This document shows, one piece after another, positions 59,764-64,000 of a DNA stretch of 64,000 nucleotides. The stretch comes from JALYOC01 sp036675345 (GTDB taxonomy: Bacteria; Myxococcota; Myxococcia; Myxococcales; Myxococcaceae). Each line of letters begins with the position of its first letter. Position 1 is the first letter of the stretch. A model generated the notes under the pieces. The model ran no database searches and was not told the origin of the DNA. It saw only the letters and a program-made list of their open reading frames with translations. Made by a program: the position numbers and the translations under genes. Location of the stretch: the NCBI GenBank assembly GCA_036675345.1, contig JAKFFE010000020.1, positions 124,001 through 188,000 of the forward strand, in the 5' to 3' direction.

Positions 59764-61113
59764 TTACACCGTGCGTGAGAAGCGCTGGCCCTCGCGCAGG
59801 TAGGCGTCGAAGGCCATCGCCACGTTGCGGACGAAGAACCGCCCCAGCGGGGTGACCGACACCTCGCCCCCGCGCAGCTCCACCAGCCCGTCCTCGCGCA
59901 GCGGGGCCAGCCGCTCCAGCTCCGGGGCGTAGCGGGTGCCAGCGTCAGGGCCCAGGTCCGTCCAGAAGTTGCACATCAGCCCGTTGATGATCTGCCGCCG
60001 GCGGAGGTCGTCTTCCGAGCAGACGAAGCCCTTCACCACCGCCAGTTCCCCCCGCTGCACCGAGGCCCGGTAGGCGTCCAGCCCGCGGGCGTTCTGGGCG
60101 TAGACCCCGCCCAGGTCGCTGATCCCCGAGGCGCCCAGGGCCACCACGTCCTGCGCCGACTGCACGGTGTAGCCCTGGAAGTTGCGACCCAGCGCGCGTC
60201 GCTCCTGGGCCAAGGAGAGCTCGTCTCCGGGCAGCGCGAAGTGGTCCATCCCGATCGCCCGGTAGCCGGCGTCGGAGATCTGCGACCAGGCGGCCAGGAA
60301 CAAGGACAGCTTGTCCGGGCCCTTGGCCATCGCCGCCACCGGCAGCTTGCGCTGGTGGGGGATCTGATCCGGCATGTAGGCAAACGCGTAGATGGCGAAG
60401 CGGTCCGGGCGCATCCGCAGCACCTGATCCAAGGTGCGCTGCCAGCTCTCCTGGGTCTGGTGGGGCAGCCCGTAGACCAGATCGAAGTTCACCCCCGAGA
60501 AGCCCAGCCCCCGCGCCGCCTCCAGCAGGATGCGGGTCTGCTCCTCGGTCTGGTAGCGGTTGATCGTCTTTTGCACCAGCGGGTCGAAGTCCTGGACCCC
60601 CATCGAGACCCGGTTGAAGCCCAGGCCGCGCAGGACCTCCATCTGCCGGACCGAGGTCACCGCCGGGTTCACCTCCACCGAGACCTCGGCCTCCGGGGTG
60701 AGGGTGAAGCGGGAGGCGATCTCCTCCCACAGCCGGGTCAGCTGGCGCTCGTCGAAGAAGGTGGGGGTGCCCCCGCCCCAGTGCAGCTGGGAGACCGAGG
60801 TGCGCGCGCCCAGACGTTCCACCACCAGATCCATCTCGCGGATCAGGTCATCGGTGTAGGAGTCCGCCCGGGACTGGTCCCGGGTGATCACCATGTTGCA
60901 GCCGCAGTAGGTGCAAAGCCGGGCGCAGAACGGCAGGTGGAAGTAGAGCGAGAGCGGAGCCGCCTTCCCGGCGGCCAGCCGCAGTTGCTCGGCGTGGGTG
61001 TGGGCGGAGACCAGGGGGGACCAGGCGGGCACCGTGGGGTAGCTGGTGTAGCGCGGGCCGGCCTGGTCGTAGCGGGCCACCAGGGCCTCGGAGGGAACGG
61101 AGGGGGACGTCAT
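59764..61113 (-). CDS. hemN: Oxygen-independent coproporphyrinogen III oxidase
   Basis: 449 residues. Radical SAM enzyme for anaerobic heme synthesis. G-P-R-Y-T-S-Y-P-T at about 19-27 is the HemN signature, followed by the cluster motif C-A-R-L-C-T-Y-C-G-C, W-G-G-G-T-P-T and S-M-G-V-Q-D-F. The ATG gives an 11-residue leader; a GTG at 61080 would start closer to the conserved region and leave a longer 5' leader after the sigma-54-like promoter. The many cytochromes encoded nearby need heme made without oxygen, which fits its place here. Confidence 0.93.
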   Translation of the reverse strand: MTSPSVPSEALVARYDQAGPRYTSYPTVPAWSPLVSAHTHAEQLRLAAGKAAPLSLYFHLPFCARLCTYCGCNMVITRDQSRADSYTDDLIREMDLVVERLGARTSVSQLHWGGGTPTFFDERQLTRLWEEIASRFTLTPEAEVSVEVNPAVTSVRQMEVLRGLGFNRVSMGVQDFDPLVQKTINRYQTEEQTRILLEAARGLGFSGVNFDLVYGLPHQTQESWQRTLDQVLRMRPDRFAIYAFAYMPDQIPHQRKLPVAAMAKGPDKLSLFLAAWSQISDAGYRAIGMDHFALPGDELSLAQERRALGRNFQGYTVQSAQDVVALGASGISDLGGVYAQNARGLDAYRASVQRGELAVVKGFVCSEDDLRRRQIINGLMCNFWTDLGPDAGTRYAPELERLAPLREDGLVELRGGEVSVTPLGRFFVRNVAMAFDAYLREGQRFSRTV

Positions 61114-61125
61114 CCCCGGCGCTGA

Positions 61126-61141
61126 CGCAAGGCCTGTGCCG
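61126..61141 (-). promoter_or_regulatory. Sigma-54-like promoter upstream of hemN
   Basis: On the minus strand cggcacaggccttgcg matches TGGCAC-N5-TTGCA at all but the two end positions. The predicted transcript start lies within a few bases of the annotated hemN ATG, which favours a start further inside (GTG at 61080). Confidence 0.55.
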
Positions 61142-61287
61142 GTCAACTTCGGCGCGAGCGGAGGGCCGGGGAGGCCGCAAAGGGTGCGCGGCCCGACCGC
61201 CGGCGCGAAAAAAGGGGCCTGGTCGACCGGCCAGGCGACCGGGCGGGCCACCGCGGTGAGCGACTTTGCGCGTAGACTCGCCGCAGC

Positions 61288-63105
61288 ATGGACCCCTTCG
61301 ACCGTGGGGCGCCGCTGGGCGCCCGCTGGTTCTCCCTTCCCGCCGCGGTCGCCACCACCGTGGGAATCGCCGGCATCTTTGCGTACGCGATCTGGATGGT
61401 GGAGCCCTCCGCCTACTGGGCGCGGATGCTGTGGGTGATCGCCGCGGTGCTCTGGGTGGTGACGGTGGCCGGCGCCGAGGTCCGCTCCCGCCGCTTCCTG
61501 GGCACCTGGAGGCGGATCAGCGAGAAGACCCTCACCGCCTCGGTGGAGAACCTCCAGAGCTCCGCGCGCGAGGCCCACGGGCTGCCGGAGCGGCTGTTCA
61601 TGGCCCGGCTGCAGCACTGGGTCCTGCTGGGGACGGTGGTTCCGATCCTGCTCCGGGTGACCACCGACTGGGTGACCGTGGAGACGATGATCCGGCTCTC
61701 GATGATGGGGCTGGTGGCCGGACCGCTGGTCTGCCTGTTGCCCCACTTCGAGATGACCCGTCGTTCGCGGGCCCTGGTGTCCCACATCGCCGGTCGGGGG
61801 CTGACCGCGGCCCAGCTGGCGCAGGCCATCCCCCCTCCCCGGCTGCGGCTGCGCGGCCGGTTGCTGGTGTTCGGGCTGATCGTCTCCGCGGTCCCCGCGT
61901 TGCTGGTGGCGGACGCGGCCACCGGGCAGGGACGCAAGCACCTGGAGGCGGTGGCGCAGATCGCGGATCCGGTGGCGCGGCTGGAGGCCAGCCAGCACGC
62001 GATCACCCTGCTGCGGGTCCAGGTCCTGGGAGTGGCGGCGGGGCTGCTGCTGCTGGTGGGGCTGCTGGCCGCCGCGGTGGGCAAGGTGATGGCGGACCCG
62101 CTGGAGCGGATGGCCCGGGAGGCCCGCCGGGTCTCCGAGGGCCGGCTGTCCGATCCCCACCTGGTGGTGGCGGAGGCCGAGCTGTGGACCCTGGGGGTGT
62201 CCTTTGCCCAGATGGAGGGTCAGCTGGGGTCGCTGCTGAGCCAGCTCAAGCGGGCCGGGGTGCAGATCAGCAGCACCACCGAGCAGATCGTGGTCACCTC
62301 CTCCAAGCACGAGTCGGGGGCGGCCCGGCAGGCCAGCGCGCTGACCCAGACCTCCTCCACCACCGAGGAGCTGGCCCGCTCGGCGCGGTCGATCGCCGAG
62401 AACGCCTCGTCGGTGGCGCAGATCGCCCAGCAGACGCTGCAGTCCGCCGAGCAGGCCCGCTCCAACGCGGTGACCTTCTCCGAGGCGATGGAGCGGATGA
62501 AGCGCGGCAACCAGGCGATCTCCGACTCGGTGGCGTTGCTCAACGCGCGGCTGGGGCAGATCGGCAAGATCATCGAGTTCATCAACGGGATCGCCGAGAA
62601 GTCGGATCTGCTGGCGCTGAACGCCGAGCTGGAGGGCGTCAAGGCGGGCGAGGTGGGCCGGGCATTCTCGCTGGTGGCCACCGAGATGCGGCGGATGGCG
62701 GAGAACGTCACCCGCTCCACCCAGGAGATCGTGGAGCTGATCGATCAGATCCGCGACGCCTCCACCGAGGCGGTGCGGGTGACCGAGGCGGGGATGCGCA
62801 CCACCGAGAGCAGCACCGGGATCGTGGAAGCCATGACCCACTCGCTGGCCAACATCGTGGGGCTGGCCGGCCAGACCTCGGAGGCGGTGAAGACAATCTC
62901 CTCCTCCACCCAGCAGCAGCAGGCGGGCACCGACCAGCTGGCGGGGGCGATGGGAGACATCCTCTCGGTGACCCAGGAGACCGAACAGGCCACCCAGGCG
63001 ATCATCATCGCCAACGTGGATCTGGTGCGGCTGGCCCGGGAACTCCAGGACGCGGTGCAGAGCTTCGAGGTGGCGGACGCTGTGCGCCCGGTGGCGCAGG
63101 CCTGA
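61288..63105 (+). CDS. Methyl-accepting chemotaxis-type protein
   Basis: 605 residues. Several membrane helices (about 16-36, 47-63, 108-127, 133-150, 190-210, 238-262) precede a HAMP-like segment (D-P-L-E-R-M-A-R-E-A-R-R-V-S-E-G) and a long cytoplasmic coiled coil. The signalling tip reads K-S-D-L-L-A-L-N-A-E-L-E-G-V-K-A-G-E-V-G-R-A-F-S, where typical receptors have A-A-I-E-A-A-R-A-G-E. No periplasmic ligand domain of size is visible, so it may sense membrane or redox state. No che genes are adjacent. Divergent from hemN. Confidence 0.85.
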   Translation: MDPFDRGAPLGARWFSLPAAVATTVGIAGIFAYAIWMVEPSAYWARMLWVIAAVLWVVTVAGAEVRSRRFLGTWRRISEKTLTASVENLQSSAREAHGLPERLFMARLQHWVLLGTVVPILLRVTTDWVTVETMIRLSMMGLVAGPLVCLLPHFEMTRRSRALVSHIAGRGLTAAQLAQAIPPPRLRLRGRLLVFGLIVSAVPALLVADAATGQGRKHLEAVAQIADPVARLEASQHAITLLRVQVLGVAAGLLLLVGLLAAAVGKVMADPLERMAREARRVSEGRLSDPHLVVAEAELWTLGVSFAQMEGQLGSLLSQLKRAGVQISSTTEQIVVTSSKHESGAARQASALTQTSSTTEELARSARSIAENASSVAQIAQQTLQSAEQARSNAVTFSEAMERMKRGNQAISDSVALLNARLGQIGKIIEFINGIAEKSDLLALNAELEGVKAGEVGRAFSLVATEMRRMAENVTRSTQEIVELIDQIRDASTEAVRVTEAGMRTTESSTGIVEAMTHSLANIVGLAGQTSEAVKTISSSTQQQQAGTDQLAGAMGDILSVTQETEQATQAIIIANVDLVRLARELQDAVQSFEVADAVRPVAQA

Positions 63106-63165
63106 CCGCCAGGCGGCAGGCAGCCGGGCACCCACCCCGGGCCCCAGTCACGCTATGGTGACGTC

Positions 63166-63936
63166 ATGCTCAAGCGCTTCATGACGCCCATCCATTCGCT
63201 GGTGACCCTGTTCATGTTCGCCGAGGTCGCGGCGGTGATCGGCCTGGCCGCCACCCCGGGCGCGGCGTTCTTCCTGTACGTGTTCGAGAACCTGCCCGCC
63301 GCCTGGTACCGGCTGCCGGTGCTGTGCATGGCGGCGGCGTTCGCCTACTTCATCTACGGGATGTCGCTGCTGGTGGTGCTGCCGGTGGCGCGGGTGGTCA
63401 CCTTTGCCTGGACGGTGCCGCAGGGGAAGTACCCCTACGTGTCGATGAAGGGCTTCCAGTGGGCCTCCTACAACATGCTGATCCTGGTGATGCGCTACAG
63501 CTTCGTGAACTGGATCCGCGCCACCCCGTTCATCCGCTTCTTCTACCGGGCGATGGGAATGAAGATCGGCAAGCGCACCCAGATCAACACCAACACCATC
63601 TCCGACTGCCCGGTGATCACCGTGGGACAGGACACGGTGCTGGGCGGGGACGTGACCCTGATCGGCCACTCGGTGGAGGGTCCGAACATCGTCTGCGCGC
63701 CGGTGAAGATCGGCAGCAACGTCACCTGCGGCCTGATGAGCGTGATCATGCCCGGCTGCGAGATTGGCGACGGGGCGATCCTGGCCGCCAACGCGGTGCT
63801 GAAGAAGAACACCAAGGTCGGCGCCAACGAGATCTGGGGCGGCGTCCCGGCCAAGAAGATCGGCGTCCGAGGAGAGAAGTCGGCGGAGGTGGTGGCGGTG
63901 GTGGAGGAGCTGGGCGAGGTCCGCAAGGCAGGGTGA
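63166..63936 (+). CDS. Hexapeptide-repeat acyltransferase with membrane anchor
   Basis: 256 residues. Two N-terminal membrane helices (about 12-42 and 47-76) are followed by an amphipathic region and a left-handed beta-helix (about 130-235) with repeats such as I-G-K-R-T-Q, I-G-S-N-V-T-C-G, I-G-D-G-A-I-L-A-A-N-A-V-L and the final G-A-N-E-I-W-G-G-V-P-A-K-K-I. It probably acylates a sugar or lipid at the membrane. The stop overlaps the start of a lipoprotein gene (GTGA). Confidence 0.8.
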   Translation: MLKRFMTPIHSLVTLFMFAEVAAVIGLAATPGAAFFLYVFENLPAAWYRLPVLCMAAAFAYFIYGMSLLVVLPVARVVTFAWTVPQGKYPYVSMKGFQWASYNMLILVMRYSFVNWIRATPFIRFFYRAMGMKIGKRTQINTNTISDCPVITVGQDTVLGGDVTLIGHSVEGPNIVCAPVKIGSNVTCGLMSVIMPGCEIGDGAILAANAVLKKNTKVGANEIWGGVPAKKIGVRGEKSAEVVAVVEELGEVRKAG

Positions 63937-64000
63937 GCCTGACCCGCGTCCTCCCCTGGCTGGCGGTGCTGGCGCTGCTGGGCACCGGCTGCCCCCGCCA
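63933..64000 (+). CDS. Lipoprotein gene, 3' end outside the window
   Basis: The first 22 codons, from GTG, encode a basic residue, a hydrophobic stretch (V-L-P-W-L-A-V-L-A-L-L) and the lipobox L-G-T-G-C, then P-R. This is a standard lipoprotein signal peptide. It is coupled to the acyltransferase gene by a four-base overlap. Nothing more can be said of the mature protein. Confidence 0.65.
   Translation, partial: MSLTRVLPWLAVLALLGTGCPR

Noticed and set aside
61266..63161. Open frame of 631 codons overlapping the chemoreceptor gene in another frame
   Set aside because: Low-complexity Gly/Arg/Pro composition; the receptor frame has clear domains.

Overview
The window is about 64 kb of GC-rich DNA with short intergenic gaps, many GTG/TTG starts and many 4-bp ATGA/GTGA stop-start overlaps. 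The gene content suggests a Myxococcota (former delta-proteobacterial) chromosome: c-type cytochromes in quantity, a sigma-54 activator, FHA, PilZ and GGDEF proteins, an ACT-domain malic enzyme and NrfHA. The phylum call is an inference; no rRNA or tRNA gene was seen. I found no insertion sequence, CRISPR array or prophage.

Layout. 1-16 kb: housekeeping and envelope genes (metallophosphoesterase, old-yellow-enzyme oxidoreductase, TerB/DjlA-like protein, purE-purK, ABC exporter, PilZ, three glycosyltransferases, FHA protein, beta-helix lipoprotein, malic enzyme). 14.5-17.8 kb: two surface-protein genes on the minus strand, one apparently lacking its 5' end and one built of tail-fibre-like repeats. 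17.9-28.4 kb: one long minus-strand arginine operon in the order argC, argJ-argB (fused in one frame), argR, argH, argF, carB, carA, with a tandem ARG-box operator in front of argC and a terminator after carA. 28.7-33.2 kb: a minus-strand operon of di-heme peroxidase, Tat-exported phosphoesterase, c-type cytochrome, ECF sigma factor and a transmembrane anti-sigma factor whose periplasmic tail ends in a c-type heme motif. 33.4-34.3 kb: a methyltransferase gene broken by an in-frame TGA.

34.4-40.4 kb is the most striking region: six overlapping genes that read like a complete electron path out of the cell. They encode a NapC/NirT-type quinol dehydrogenase, a small membrane protein, a tri-heme c7-type cytochrome, an outer-membrane beta-barrel fused to two mono-heme cytochrome domains, a mono-heme lipoprotein and a decaheme lipoprotein. 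After a 2-hydroxyacyl-CoA-lyase-like TPP enzyme come nrfH-nrfA (nitrite to ammonium), then convergently sco-nirV-nirK (nitrite to NO, with a fused cytochrome c domain), so two competing nitrite reductases lie side by side.

47.9-61.1 kb holds likely control genes: a globin-coupled histidine kinase, a double-receiver protein, a receiver-kinase, an NtrC-type sigma-54 activator, a GGDEF protein, a universal stress protein, a DksA-like zinc finger protein, an FNR-like regulator with four cysteines placed for a 4Fe-4S cluster, a PLP decarboxylase, a hemerythrin-like protein and oxygen-independent hemN. Sigma-54-like promoter elements precede hemN, usp, dksA-like and nrfHA, and a CRP/FNR-type palindrome precedes nirK. 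Together these suggest an anaerobic respiration locus with its own O2/NO sensing. The window ends with a chemoreceptor, a hexapeptide acyltransferase and the first codons of a lipoprotein gene.
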